NCBI GenBank assembly: GCA_965224015.1
Contig: OZ245032.1
Coordinates: 3,286,001-3,350,000, forward strand
Source of the DNA: CBDCVD01 sp965224015
GTDB taxonomy: Bacteria; Pseudomonadota; Alphaproteobacteria; Rhizobiales; CBDCVD01
Reading direction: 5' to 3'
Length of the DNA stretch: 64,000 nucleotides
Shown: in pieces, positions 25,323-34,188 of the stretch
How positions within the stretch are numbered: position 1 is the first letter of the stretch
Layout of the letters: each line of letters opens with the position of its first letter
Program-made: the position numbers and the translations under genes
The notes under the pieces: model-generated
The model's input: the letters and a program-made list of their open reading frames with translations, nothing else
What the model was told of the DNA's origin: nothing
The model's database searches: none

Positions 25323-25482
25323 CCACGCAAGTTTATCAATAAAGACCTTACAATGATCCTGTACGAATTCCGCTCACAGGCATAAGTAAGGCATAATTAT
25401 GCATCACAGCGGTCCCAACTGATTACAAACATTAAAGAAAAGAGAGGCAGCCGGACCTTTAGGATCTCATTTTCGTTTGCCC

Positions 25483-26214
25483 TTAGTCACTGTTGCCAAA
25501 TAGATGCAGCAGGAAAATGAACATGTTCAGGAAGTTCAGATAGAGGCTAAGGGCACCCTGAACGGCCGAACTCGCCAATGCCGAGCTGTTACTGGCAAGG
25601 GCATAGTAGGTTGATTTCAGGCGTTGGGTGTCGTAGGCGGTCAGGCCGGCAAACACCAAGACGCCAACAACAGAAATGGCCATTTGCAGGGTGGAGCTCT
25701 GCATGAACATATTAGCGATCATGGCGACGATAATGCCAATAACACCCATTATCAGAAACGATCCCCAGCCGGAGAGGTCTTTTCTGGTGGTATAACCATA
25801 AAGGCTGAGGCCACCAAAGGCCGCCGCGGTGATGAAAAACACGCGGACAACGCTTTGACCGCTAAAGACTAGCAGGATCGACGAATAGGACAGGCCAATA
25901 AGCGCTGCAAACAGGTAGAGCAACCCAGCTGCCGAACTTGCGGGCATCTTGTGGGCCCTGGCGGCAAAAAGAAAAACGACGGCAAGGGGCGCAAAAAAGA
26001 TTACCCAGCGCAACGGCGAAACATAGATCGCCTGCGCAAAAGCCGGATTAGATGCCGCATAGAGATAGGTACCATAGGCAACAAGGCCGGTGACAACCAT
26101 GGCCGAGGCCATGTAATTGTAAACCGACAGCATATAGCTGCGCAGCCCTGCATCAATATCGGCGCGCGCAGTGGTTGTAGTTCGCGCAGTTGCATAGTTA
26201 CGTTCCGTGGTCAT
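25483..26214 (-). CDS. Bax inhibitor-1 / YccA family membrane protein
   Basis: Seven-helix inner-membrane protein of the BI-1 (UPF0005) family, about 243 residues. Markers are the N-terminal RADIDAGLRSYMLSVYNYMASAMVVTGLVAY, the SYSSILLVFSGQSVVRVFFITAAAFGGLSLYGYTTRKDLSGWGSFL block and the C-terminal GLTAYDTQRLKSTYYAL containing the conserved aspartate. Bacterial members have been described as pH-sensitive calcium leak channels and, for YccA, as FtsH substrates and modulators. FtsH is encoded 18 kb away here. ATG 26214 has AAGGGA upstream and matches the family start. It appears to be monocistronic. Confidence 0.93.
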   Translation of the reverse strand: MTTERNYATARTTTTARADIDAGLRSYMLSVYNYMASAMVVTGLVAYGTYLYAASNPAFAQAIYVSPLRWVIFFAPLAVVFLFAARAHKMPASSAAGLLYLFAALIGLSYSSILLVFSGQSVVRVFFITAAAFGGLSLYGYTTRKDLSGWGSFLIMGVIGIIVAMIANMFMQSSTLQMAISVVGVLVFAGLTAYDTQRLKSTYYALASNSSALASSAVQGALSLYLNFLNMFIFLLHLFGNSD

Positions 26215-26339
26215 CGCGGGTCCCTTCAATTCAAACTGTGACGGTTAGCCTATTATATGGGAAATATGTTGCCAAAAACAAGGCTTTTGTATGTTCCCGA
26301 TCCCCTGCATCGGCGGACAACACGCATTGGGAAAAGTCC

Positions 26340-26375
26340 CTGTAAAAGTGACTGTAAAAGTTACTGTAAAAAGTG
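26340..26375. repeat. Three 12-bp direct repeats
   Basis: CTGTAAAAGTGA, CTGTAAAAGTTA, CTGTAAAAAGTG in tandem, roughly one helical turn apart. They lie in the 340-base space between the BI-1 and lipoprotein genes, which point away from each other. The position fits a regulatory binding array for either gene; no regulator is suggested by the sequence. Confidence 0.5.
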
Positions 26376-26589
26376 GGTATCTCTAAAGCTGAAAGCGCCT
26401 ATTTATGGGCACGAACCGATAAAGCATGAGAAAAAGCCCCTCGGTCCAAAGGGCGGCCATGGTGGCGCAACCGGAACCGGATGGATGTATCGGTGGGTTG
26501 CGCCCTTTACCGGTTTCGCCATTAGTGCTACACATCGCGTGTTCACATACTGATTCATGCGAGTACGCATTATTGCCATGGAGACATAC

Positions 26590-27453
26590 ATGAAAATTCC
26601 GTCCGCTATTACCGCGGTGCTTTTGGCCGGCATACTTTCCGGTTGCATTGGTGAAGAACTGGATAGCGCCTATCGTCCAAACGCCAGGCTTAACCTGACC
26701 CAGCCGGGTGTTGTCGCCAAGCCCATGGGGGAACCGCAGATATTGCGATCGACCAACGTCAATGACGATGTGGTGTCGTTGATTGAGAACGGTTACGTTT
26801 TACTTGGTCAGGCGGATTATGTGGGACACAAGCTGTCCCCTGGCGAGGTCAGCACCTTGGCGCGTAAAGTGGGGGCGGAGTATGTCACCCTAAGCACGGC
26901 CTTTGCCGGCTCGCGTATCGAATACGAGACCGTGCAGACGCGTCATCCGATTTCTCCCATCAGTCCGGCTTGGGATCCTGATGCGTGGGGCAGTCCGGTT
27001 CATCATTGGGGCATTCATTGCAAAACCGGCTTTGGATGCCAGTCCGGTTACGAAGTGGATTATAATGTGGGTTACGAGTTTGCCGATTTCTCGGTCGCAA
27101 AGGTCCCCGTGACCGTAAACGACTACGACAACCATGCCATGTTCTGGGCGCCGACGAATTTTCGCCCGGCTCTGGGGGTTCACGTCAGGGACTTGTCCGA
27201 TAATGAAAGGCGACGATACGGACGCAATACCGGCGCGCTTGTATGGGCCGTTTATCGCGACACGGCGGCGGAGATGGCCAATATCGCACGCGGCGATATT
27301 ATCACGACCATTGATGGGCAGGAGGTCGTCGACTCTGGCATCAGAATGGGGCGCATCATTCGCGCCAACGTGGGCAAAGTAGTTAAAGTCACCCTGTTGC
27401 GCGGCAACCGCACTATAACCAAGACTGTCCGGCTTGCCGATCGTTCGTGGTAG
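26590..27453 (+). CDS. PDZ-domain lipoprotein of unknown function
   Basis: 287 residues. The signal sequence MKIPSAITAVLLAGILSGC ends in a lipobox (LSGC), so the mature protein is anchored by Cys19; Ile and Gly follow, so no inner-membrane retention Asp is present. The middle is a novel domain with an aromatic and His/Trp-rich centre (PAWDPDAWGSPVHHWGIHC, cysteines in CKTGFGC). The last ~80 residues are a PDZ-like fold: GALVWAVYRDTAAEMANIARGDIITTIDGQEVVDSG, then KVTLLRGNRTITKTVRLAD. The PDZ suggests binding of exposed C-termini at the envelope. No operon partner is evident. Confidence 0.75.
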   Translation: MKIPSAITAVLLAGILSGCIGEELDSAYRPNARLNLTQPGVVAKPMGEPQILRSTNVNDDVVSLIENGYVLLGQADYVGHKLSPGEVSTLARKVGAEYVTLSTAFAGSRIEYETVQTRHPISPISPAWDPDAWGSPVHHWGIHCKTGFGCQSGYEVDYNVGYEFADFSVAKVPVTVNDYDNHAMFWAPTNFRPALGVHVRDLSDNERRRYGRNTGALVWAVYRDTAAEMANIARGDIITTIDGQEVVDSGIRMGRIIRANVGKVVKVTLLRGNRTITKTVRLADRSW

Positions 27454-27484
27454 GCCCGTTACCGCTGCCGTCCGTTGCGGTGCG

Positions 27485-27541
27485 CTAGAGCGTGTCAGGT
27501 CTTAATAGAAATAGAATCAATTCTGTTTCTCGATTGGCGAG
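27485..27541 (+). repeat. C element copy; start of a gene-free interval to 27815
   Basis: CTAGAGCGTGTCAGGTCTTA ... ATTCTGTTTCTCGATTGGCG, a good match to the other C copies. From here to 27815 I see no gene. The sequence change near here also marks the beginning of the lower-GC island. Confidence 0.7.
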
Positions 27542-27815
27542 GCGATTCCCAAGCTCAAGGCGATCGAAGAGCGATGTTTATCCATCTCTCAAGAGCGGCT
27601 TGGGCGTGGGCGTTGCGCCAATCGGAAACCCGAAGGGGCGGGCGCTTTGTTTTGCTGTCTCAACCGTGATGCAACCGGATCAGGGCGCGCCAAAATACAC
27701 CCAAAAAAAGCGTATCGCTGCCTGATGTCCCTGTTCAAAAAGAGCCTTAGACGCATCGCAAGAGCTATCACAAACAGCATCCCAATTCCAAAACTATGGG
27801 AATTCGAAAATTATG

Positions 27816-28802
27816 TCAGGTGGCGTACTGTGCGATTGTCTGTGCTGTGATCTCATCCGTGATTAAGTAAGATGGTCTGAGAAGGCGCAGGGTGCCGATC
27901 AGGGCTTCCACCTTTTCTGGTCCGCCAGAGATCAACACAATATCCTTGGCGCGCTTCAGTTTAGAGATATCAACACAGATGGCACGATCATTGACCGGGT
28001 GCTCCACTATCTCGCCTTCAACGTTGATGAAGTTATATAAGATGTCGCCAACAACGCCAGCCTGAATGAGGGATTTGCGATCCGCTTCAGAAACGTGGCC
28101 GACGCGGTAGGATGTGTTCAGGCTCATAATGCCGCCTGTACTGACAAAAGCAACATCAAGTGAATTGGCCTGTTCGAAGATTTGCGCAATGCCACAATGT
28201 TCCAGCAGAGCATGTTTTGTTTCAACGCTATCAACCAGAGCCGGTGCAGGAACAAGATATCCTTCCCCGTTGAAGCGTTCTGCAAACTGCCACGCAAATT
28301 CAGCTGGGTTAAATCTCTTCGCTTCCGCGATCCCCCCCAGCAATGAAACCACACGGATATCTTCCAGATCGCGCCCTTCAATATGCGGCAGCGTTGAGTA
28401 AAGTGTTCGTCCCCAACCTACCCCAATGGTCATGCCAGCTTGAACATAGTCTGACATGAACCGGCCGGCAGCCATGGCGATGGGCTTAATGGCATCGGAA
28501 GTTGGATCAGAGCAAGGCGCAACGATGACACGTTTGACCTCATAAAGAGTCTCAATCTTACGTTGTATCTCGACAATTGTTTCCAACTCGGAATTGATTT
28601 GAACAACAATTTCTCCCCGTTTTCGCGCCTCGGCAAGACATCGGGTTACCTGAAGTCGTGTAATACCAAGAACATCAGCCGCTTCCTGCTGATTCATCCC
28701 TTCGACGTGATACAGCCAGGCAGCCCGTATTCTTTGTTCCTGCGCGCTATAAATTGTTGGGCCTTCAAACTTTTTGCGCGGTTTTTTCTCGGACGTAGAC
28801 AC
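27816..28802 (-). CDS. SorC/DeoR-family sugar-binding transcriptional regulator
   Basis: 328 residues. The N-terminal helix-turn-helix (RIRAAWLYHVEGMNQQEAADVLGITRLQVTRCLAEARKRGEIVVQI, about 25-70) is followed by the SorC effector domain. That domain has VGWGRTLYSTLPHIEGRDLEDIRVVSLLGG and the phosphosugar-pocket segments VAFVSTGGI, SGGPEKVEALIGTLRLLRPSYLITDE. SorC regulators bind phosphorylated sugars and control catabolic operons. It closes the minus-strand arm of the island and is the obvious candidate regulator of both divergent operons. The start is a GTG (28802). Confidence 0.92.
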   Translation of the reverse strand: MSTSEKKPRKKFEGPTIYSAQEQRIRAAWLYHVEGMNQQEAADVLGITRLQVTRCLAEARKRGEIVVQINSELETIVEIQRKIETLYEVKRVIVAPCSDPTSDAIKPIAMAAGRFMSDYVQAGMTIGVGWGRTLYSTLPHIEGRDLEDIRVVSLLGGIAEAKRFNPAEFAWQFAERFNGEGYLVPAPALVDSVETKHALLEHCGIAQIFEQANSLDVAFVSTGGIMSLNTSYRVGHVSEADRKSLIQAGVVGDILYNFINVEGEIVEHPVNDRAICVDISKLKRAKDIVLISGGPEKVEALIGTLRLLRPSYLITDEITAQTIAQYAT

Positions 28803-28907
28803 GATTGCCGTTATTCCCCAATCCCTTAGAGCGTGTTATTTCGGCCCCATTGATAACCTATGTCGAATAAAGAGTGAACGCACCCGCGCCATATCTGTTG
28901 AAAATGG

Positions 28908-29242
28908 CTAGATATGGACCGGTCGGTTCAATGCTGCCAAGGTCAATCCGTGGATCATCTCAGAAAGTGTTGGATGAGGAAAAATTGTTCTCAATGCGTA
29001 TTCCTCAGTACATTCCAACGTCATAGCCAATGAAACCGAATTGATCAGTTCTGTCACTTCAGTGCCAATCATGTGAACGCCTAATATGGCCCCACTGTCT
29101 TTATTGATGATGGTTTTGATCAAACCATCCGGTTCACCCAATGCAATGGCCATTCGTTCACCCCCAACTGGGATGCACGAATGGCCGCGACATATCCGCC
29201 TGGGCCGGAGCCGATGACAATAACATCATAAGACTTGGACAT
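28908..29242 (-). pseudogene. lpdA: Dihydrolipoamide dehydrogenase (E3) with most of the protein deleted
   Basis: The first 25 codons (MSKSYDVIVIGSGPGGYVAAIR..QLG) are a perfect E3 start with the FAD-binding GxGxxG. They are joined, with a frame change near 29155-29165, to the last ~80 residues of E3 (ALGEPDGLIKTIINKDSGAI, then EYALRTIFPHPTLSEMIH containing the catalytic His-Glu end). About 350 internal codons are missing, including the CxxxxC redox disulfide and the NAD domain. The complex encoded upstream must borrow E3 from elsewhere in the genome. Confidence 0.9.
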
Positions 29243-29249
29243 CAGCTTT

Positions 29250-30527
29250 TCACCCCAAGTCCATGCGCAAAAGGGTTGGGTTTTCGACGCAGTTCTTAAA
29301 CTCCGATAGCCACCTGGCACCTAGAGCACCGTCAACTACGCGATGATCACATGACAGGGTCACCGAAAGAATGGTTGCCCCAACAGGATTACCGTCTTTA
29401 TCTTCGATAAATCGGCGTTCGGCTTTGCCAACTGCCAGGATCATGCTCTCGGGAGGGTTGATGATCGCGCTGAAGGCTTTTACGCCGAACATGCCAAGAT
29501 TGGAGATTGAGAACGAACCCCCCTGATGTTCATGTGTCTTGAGCTTTCCAGACCTGGCACGGTTAGCCAAATCAGCAATTTCCTCGGATATCTTTTTCAA
29601 TGATTTGGTCTGCGCCTGCCGGACGACAGGTGTTATCAACCCGCCCTCAATCGAAACCGCCACGGAAATATTGGCGTCTTTGTAGCGAATCATTTCGTTG
29701 CCAACCCACGAAGCATTGGCTTCAGGAACCGCCTTCAAGGCTTGAGCGCAGGCATGCACCAACATATCATTGATTGAGATCTTCGAACCATCAATTGCAG
29801 TCAAAGATTCGTTGGCCTGCTTTCTGAATTCCAGAAGCTTGTCGATCTGACAATCCATTTCCAGATAGAAGTGAGGAACAGATGATTTGCTTTCGGTCAA
29901 ACGTGCTGCAACGGTCTGACGCATGCGGTCAGTTGGTATTGCTTCATATGCAATCCCCAGCGCATCGAGTTGTGACTTTGATGCAATGGGTCCGCTTGTG
30001 ACAGACTTGTTCGCAGTTTTTGCTTGAGGTGCCGGTGCAAAATCATCGACATCTGCCCTGGTAATGCGACCGTGCGGCCCCGTTCCGAGGACCTGCGCAA
30101 TATCAATGCCCTTAGTCTTGGCAACTCGTCTCGCCGACGGTGTTGCGCGTACCGGATCCGCCGATCCATTGACCACGGATTGAGGCTCGGATTTGGGTTC
30201 AACGGGGTTCCCTTTTGAGGTTTCGTTGGGGCTTAATTCGATTTTGACCGTAGGTGTTTCATCTGAGCCGGGGTTCTCAACAGCCTCACCGTCTTCAAAC
30301 AGCCAGCCGATACATTTTCCGATCTCAACAACATCGCCCCTATTCGCTGAGATAAAATGAAGCGTGCCCGTAGCCGGGCTTTCAACTTCCATTGTGGCTT
30401 TGTCTGTCTCTATGTCAAAAAGTGGATCGCCTTTTTCAATCGTCTGGCCTTCTTCAACATGCCACGCCGCAATTGTTCCGGTCACCATGTCCATGTCGAC
30501 CTTGGGCATAATGACTTCTACTGGCAT
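29250..30527 (-). CDS. Dihydrolipoamide acyltransferase (E2) of a 2-oxoacid dehydrogenase complex
   Basis: 425 residues with the standard E2 order. A lipoyl domain (about 1-78) has the lipoyl lysine in DIETDKATMEVES. A charged linker follows, then a peripheral-subunit-binding domain (ATPSARRVAKTKGIDIAQVLGTGPHGRITRADVDDF, about 130-165). The catalytic domain carries SFSISNLGMFGV and the active-site HRVVDG. Single lipoyl domain. It transfers the acyl group from lipoamide to CoA. The start is next to the E1-beta stop, and the residual lpd follows after 7 bases. Whether the substrate is pyruvate, acetoin or another oxoacid is not decided by sequence. Confidence 0.93.
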   Translation of the reverse strand: MPVEVIMPKVDMDMVTGTIAAWHVEEGQTIEKGDPLFDIETDKATMEVESPATGTLHFISANRGDVVEIGKCIGWLFEDGEAVENPGSDETPTVKIELSPNETSKGNPVEPKSEPQSVVNGSADPVRATPSARRVAKTKGIDIAQVLGTGPHGRITRADVDDFAPAPQAKTANKSVTSGPIASKSQLDALGIAYEAIPTDRMRQTVAARLTESKSSVPHFYLEMDCQIDKLLEFRKQANESLTAIDGSKISINDMLVHACAQALKAVPEANASWVGNEMIRYKDANISVAVSIEGGLITPVVRQAQTKSLKKISEEIADLANRARSGKLKTHEHQGGSFSISNLGMFGVKAFSAIINPPESMILAVGKAERRFIEDKDGNPVGATILSVTLSCDHRVVDGALGARWLSEFKNCVENPTLLRMDLG

Positions 30528-31553
30528 TTACAGCTCTCCCTTACAGAGCTTCAAAGCTGAAGAGACGATGTCATCAGTTTGCGGCACAGCCGCTTTCTCA
30601 AGCATAGGATTGTAGGGAATGGGCGACTCCGCCCCCCCCAGTCTTACAATGGGCGCGTCAAGAAAGTCGAAGGCTTCACTTTCGCAGACAAGCGCACTGA
30701 TTTCTGCGCCAATGCCCAGCGTCTTTACGCCCTCATAAACACACATCAGTCTGGAAGTCTTTTTCACGCTCGCAATGATCGCGTCTTTGTCGATTGGACG
30801 AACTGATTTTAGATCGATCACTTCCACAGACATGCCATCTTCTGAGAGCTTTTTTGCGGCCTCCAGGGCCTTATGAACCATGATTGAGGATGCGACGACT
30901 GTCAGATCGGTGCCTTGGCGTCTAATCTCAGCTTTGTCCAAAGGCACAGTGTAGTATCCCCTTGGAACCAGACCTTTCATTTTATAGAGTAGCTTGTGCT
31001 CAAAGATCATGACCGGATCGGGATCTTGCAAAGCCGCTAAAAGCATGCCTTTTACGTCGTGCGGCGTTGCTGGTTGCACAACTTTCAATCCTGGGACATG
31101 ACCGAGCCAGGCTTCCAAGCTTTGACTGTGCTGAGCAGCTGCACCGGTGCCTGAGCCAGCAGGAAACCGCATGACAACAGGGACCGACACAGCCCCTCCC
31201 AACATGTACCGCATTTTGGCTGCCTGGTTGCAGATTTGTTCCATGGCAAGCATAGCGAAATCTGAAAATTGAAACTCGAAAATGGGTCGCAGACCCGTGG
31301 CCGCTGCGCCGACGGCGACACCTGCACCTGCAAGTTCAGATATTGGCGTATCCATCACATGGTCCTCGCCGTGTTTATGAACCAGATCGCCTGTTACCTG
31401 AAACGCGCCGCCATAAATACCGATATCTTCACCCATGAGAACAACACGTTCATCATTAGTCAGAGCAATATCCAAAGCGTCACGGATGGCTTCGGCATAG
31501 GACATTTCAACGACTTCATCGGACGTTTCGGCATGTATTTTTTGAATGTTCAT
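30528..31553 (-). CDS. 2-oxoacid (pyruvate/acetoin-type) dehydrogenase E1 component, beta subunit
   Basis: 341 residues. Thiamine-diphosphate enzyme beta chain with YAEAIRDALDIALTNDERVVLMGEDIGIYGGAF, the conserved EFQFSDFAMLAMEQICNQAAKMRYMLGG block and the C-terminal LRLGG-type transketolase domain segment with ESPIPYNPMLEKAAVPQ. It forms an alpha2beta2 E1 with the upstream gene. The ATG overlaps the E1-alpha stop by one base (TAATG), so the two are coupled. Confidence 0.94.
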   Translation of the reverse strand: MNIQKIHAETSDEVVEMSYAEAIRDALDIALTNDERVVLMGEDIGIYGGAFQVTGDLVHKHGEDHVMDTPISELAGAGVAVGAAATGLRPIFEFQFSDFAMLAMEQICNQAAKMRYMLGGAVSVPVVMRFPAGSGTGAAAQHSQSLEAWLGHVPGLKVVQPATPHDVKGMLLAALQDPDPVMIFEHKLLYKMKGLVPRGYYTVPLDKAEIRRQGTDLTVVASSIMVHKALEAAKKLSEDGMSVEVIDLKSVRPIDKDAIIASVKKTSRLMCVYEGVKTLGIGAEISALVCESEAFDFLDAPIVRLGGAESPIPYNPMLEKAAVPQTDDIVSSALKLCKGEL

Positions 31554-32560
31554 TATGCCATCTCCGTGTACACATCGCGTGTCACTTCCGTCACAATCGG
31601 ATCGGGACTGTTTCTGGCGAACGCAATGGCCTGTGCGATCTCGCGATCAACATCCGCTTCCAAGTCGCCAACATCATCGGCTGACATGATTTTGTGATCT
31701 TGCAGGAATTTGGAGAAACGCTGAATGGGATCTCTGTCCATCCATTTGTTGATTTCTTCCCTGCTGCGATAGCGATTGCGATCAGATTTCGAATGACCTC
31801 GCCATCGATAGGTCACGTTTTCGATGAGGGAAGGCCCCATTCCCTGTCTGGCACGTTGTGCAGCATGATGCGCGGCTTCTGCAACGGCAGAGAAGTCATT
31901 TCCATCAACGGTGATACCGGGCATGGAATATGCAGCGGCTCTGTCTGCAATATTTTGAACGGCTGTCGAGCGCTCATTTGAGGTGGACATGCCATATTTG
32001 TTGTTTTCGCAAACGAATATGACGGGCAATTTCCAAACAGACGCCATGTTGAGGGACTCATGGAAAGCGCCTTCATTATTCGCACCATCCCCGAAAAAGC
32101 AGACAACGACCTTTGCGAGATTGAGCCGCTTGGAGGTTAGTGCCGCGCCCACTGCGATTGGGATGCCGCCAGCAACAATCCCATTTGCTCCCAGATTGCC
32201 CTTCGCAACATCAGCAATATGCATGGACCCGCCACGGCCCTTACAATAGCCTGTTTCCTTCCCGAAGAACTCTGCAAACATGCGAGATACTTCAGCACCC
32301 TTTGCAATACAATGTCCGTGACCGCGATGGGTTGAGGTAATCTGATCATCTTCGGCAAGTGGCATACAAGTGCCAACGGCACTGGCTTCCTGTCCGATTG
32401 ACAGATGCATGGTGCCGTGAATGAGGCCACGGGTGTAAGAATCTTCAGCCCCTTCCTCAAATTTTCGAATAAGGAACATTTTTCTCAGAGCTTCTTTGAG
32501 CTGATCTGGCTCATAAGCTTCTATTGCAAATGGTCTATTTGCCTTTTTTTTGTTGGTCAT
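31553..32560 (-). CDS. 2-oxoacid (pyruvate/acetoin-type) dehydrogenase E1 component, alpha subunit
   Basis: 335 residues from the preferred ATG (MTNKKKANRP); a TTG two codons upstream is less likely. The ThDP-binding motif GDGANNEGAFHESLNMASVWKLPVIFVCENN is complete. HLSIGQEASAVGTC and the phosphorylation-loop region TYRWRGHSKSDRNRYRSREEI are present. It decarboxylates a 2-oxoacid (or acetoin) and passes the acyl group to E2. It lies between the SAF-domain oxidoreductase and E1-beta in one operon. Confidence 0.94.
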   Translation of the reverse strand: MTNKKKANRPFAIEAYEPDQLKEALRKMFLIRKFEEGAEDSYTRGLIHGTMHLSIGQEASAVGTCMPLAEDDQITSTHRGHGHCIAKGAEVSRMFAEFFGKETGYCKGRGGSMHIADVAKGNLGANGIVAGGIPIAVGAALTSKRLNLAKVVVCFFGDGANNEGAFHESLNMASVWKLPVIFVCENNKYGMSTSNERSTAVQNIADRAAAYSMPGITVDGNDFSAVAEAAHHAAQRARQGMGPSLIENVTYRWRGHSKSDRNRYRSREEINKWMDRDPIQRFSKFLQDHKIMSADDVGDLEADVDREIAQAIAFARNSPDPIVTEVTRDVYTEMA

Positions 32561-32581
32561 TTTCAAGTCCGATTAAATCAC

Positions 32582-33895
32582 TTACGAGAACATAAGATCC
32601 TGCAACTTTCTAAGTTCCACGATTTTTGCAGACGCATCCGGCGTGACAGAACTGTAAGTCAGCAAGTCGCCTTTCGTGATGGGCCGGGAAACAGTTGCGC
32701 CAGCCAATAATCCACAGGGCACAGCCTGTTTGGTCCTGGCGTCCTGGGCTTTTAATATCCAGGCCCGATAGCAATATTCGCCAATCTGATCGAGTTTCTC
32801 ACCCGGTTGCAGATCGCGTTTTGCAATCGCACAAACCTCCGCAACGGGTTTGTTGAGCGGCACCATGTCGGCCTTGGCGTGCAATACAGCGCGCGCGCAG
32901 CTTAGTGGAACCTCAAGGGATGTGAGATGATAGGGACGGATAAATGTAAAATAGGGGCCTTTGCCCATCTTCAGATCTTCCATGCGTTCACGAACGCGAG
33001 GATGGGCCATTTCGGCAACGACAAACACACCGGGTGCAAGACCTTTGCCAATAGAATAGTCAACGCGACCGGCTTCAGACAAAACCCCACCATCTTTTTC
33101 TGGGATCAGAACAGAAGACAGTTGATCACCTGTTGCAGCAGGGCCATGCATGCCCGGTTTGTCAGGTATCAAACCGGTCGCATTGGCGATTGCTGCCATT
33201 TCGACCATGGTCTTTGAACCATCGACGAACTCCACAAGCATGCGCGGGTTCATGTTCCTGCGAATGGCCTCTTCTTTATAAGCATCCGGTGTTGCATCGA
33301 AATTGAGAGGATTGTTCTTGCCCTTACCTGCGGACACAATCTTGTGCCCCATGGCGGACACAAACGCGATCAGCTCCATACACGAAGAGGGCTCGTCACC
33401 AGCACCAAGAGTGTAGACAACACCGAGTTTTTCGGCTTGTGTTTTCAGATAGGAGCCTATGGTAACGTCGGCCTCTACATTCATCATGACGAGATGCTTG
33501 CCGTGCTGCATGGCAGCAAGTCCAAGGTCAGCCCCGATTCCGGCCAGGCCTGTGGCTTCAATAACAACATCGACAAGGCCGCTTTCGATTAACTTATTGG
33601 CATCATCGATGACACCGACTTTGCCGGACTCTATTGCTGAGTTGAGTTCATCCGTGGTGGTGACCGTTTTGCAATATCCTTCGTCCTGATACGCAATCTC
33701 GACTGCCTTTACGGCTGCGTCCGGTCGAATGTCAGCAATGGCAGCGACATCAATCCCGTCCATTAACGCAGCGCGAGTGACAATATCGGTGCCCATCTCG
33801 CCGCAACCAATCAAGCCAATGCGAATAGGAGCTCCTTTTGAAGCGTGCTCTGACAGCTCCCGGGCCAGGCCGGTGAGTGCAACATTTGATGCCAT
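32582..33895 (-). CDS. NAD(P)-binding, SAF-domain oxidoreductase (homoserine-dehydrogenase-like)
   Basis: 437 residues. The N-terminal Rossmann fold has IGLIGCGEMGTDIVTRAALMDGIDVAAIADI; IEATGLAGIGADLGLAAMQHGKHLVMMNVEADVTIG resembles the homoserine-dehydrogenase/DapB class. The C-terminal ~70 residues look like a SAF domain (AKRDLQPGEKLDQIGEYCYRAWILKA...). Members of this family sit in catabolic clusters for unusual sugars and sugar acids; the reaction here is unknown. GGAGGAACTTGC precedes the ATG. It is the first gene of the minus-strand operon and so probably acts early in the pathway. Confidence 0.82.
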   Translation of the reverse strand: MASNVALTGLARELSEHASKGAPIRIGLIGCGEMGTDIVTRAALMDGIDVAAIADIRPDAAVKAVEIAYQDEGYCKTVTTTDELNSAIESGKVGVIDDANKLIESGLVDVVIEATGLAGIGADLGLAAMQHGKHLVMMNVEADVTIGSYLKTQAEKLGVVYTLGAGDEPSSCMELIAFVSAMGHKIVSAGKGKNNPLNFDATPDAYKEEAIRRNMNPRMLVEFVDGSKTMVEMAAIANATGLIPDKPGMHGPAATGDQLSSVLIPEKDGGVLSEAGRVDYSIGKGLAPGVFVVAEMAHPRVRERMEDLKMGKGPYFTFIRPYHLTSLEVPLSCARAVLHAKADMVPLNKPVAEVCAIAKRDLQPGEKLDQIGEYCYRAWILKAQDARTKQAVPCGLLAGATVSRPITKGDLLTYSSVTPDASAKIVELRKLQDLMFS

Positions 33896-34188
33896 GCAAG
33901 TTCCTCCACAGTTGCCCTTATAATCAGAACAAATGCTTAAATGTCAACACAAATGTTCCTACGGAGTGGTCATAATAGAAGAAAAATAACTTGACATCCA
34001 TGAAAATATGAACATTAGTAAATATAGATAACATTTTGTGCAGACACTTTACACCGAGAAAAATGTTGTCTTGGGAGGATTTGCAAATTGACTGAGATTC
34101 ACGCAATAGATGGCCGTCAGGGGGTCTTGGTGCCCGTACCAACGGTCATCGCCATCCTTCCTTGTCTTATCAGCATGGAGGAAACTTG
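33896..34188. promoter_or_regulatory. Divergent promoter region with inverted operator-like half-sites
   Basis: This is the control region between the two island operons. AACAAATGCT (33928) and ACAAATGTT (33949-33957) lie on the left; AACATTAGT (34011) and AACATTTTGT (34030-34039) on the right. Left and right are inverted copies of an ACAAATGnT half-site, symmetric about the middle. TTGACA at 33991 could be a plus-strand -35; the matching -10 is unclear. The SorC-type regulator of the locus is the natural candidate to bind here. Confidence 0.5.

Noticed and set aside
26257..26553. 98-codon frame between the BI-1 and lipoprotein genes
   Set aside because: Starts at the BI-1 promoter region, contains the translated 12-bp direct repeats (KSDCKSYCKK), and has no SD or domain.
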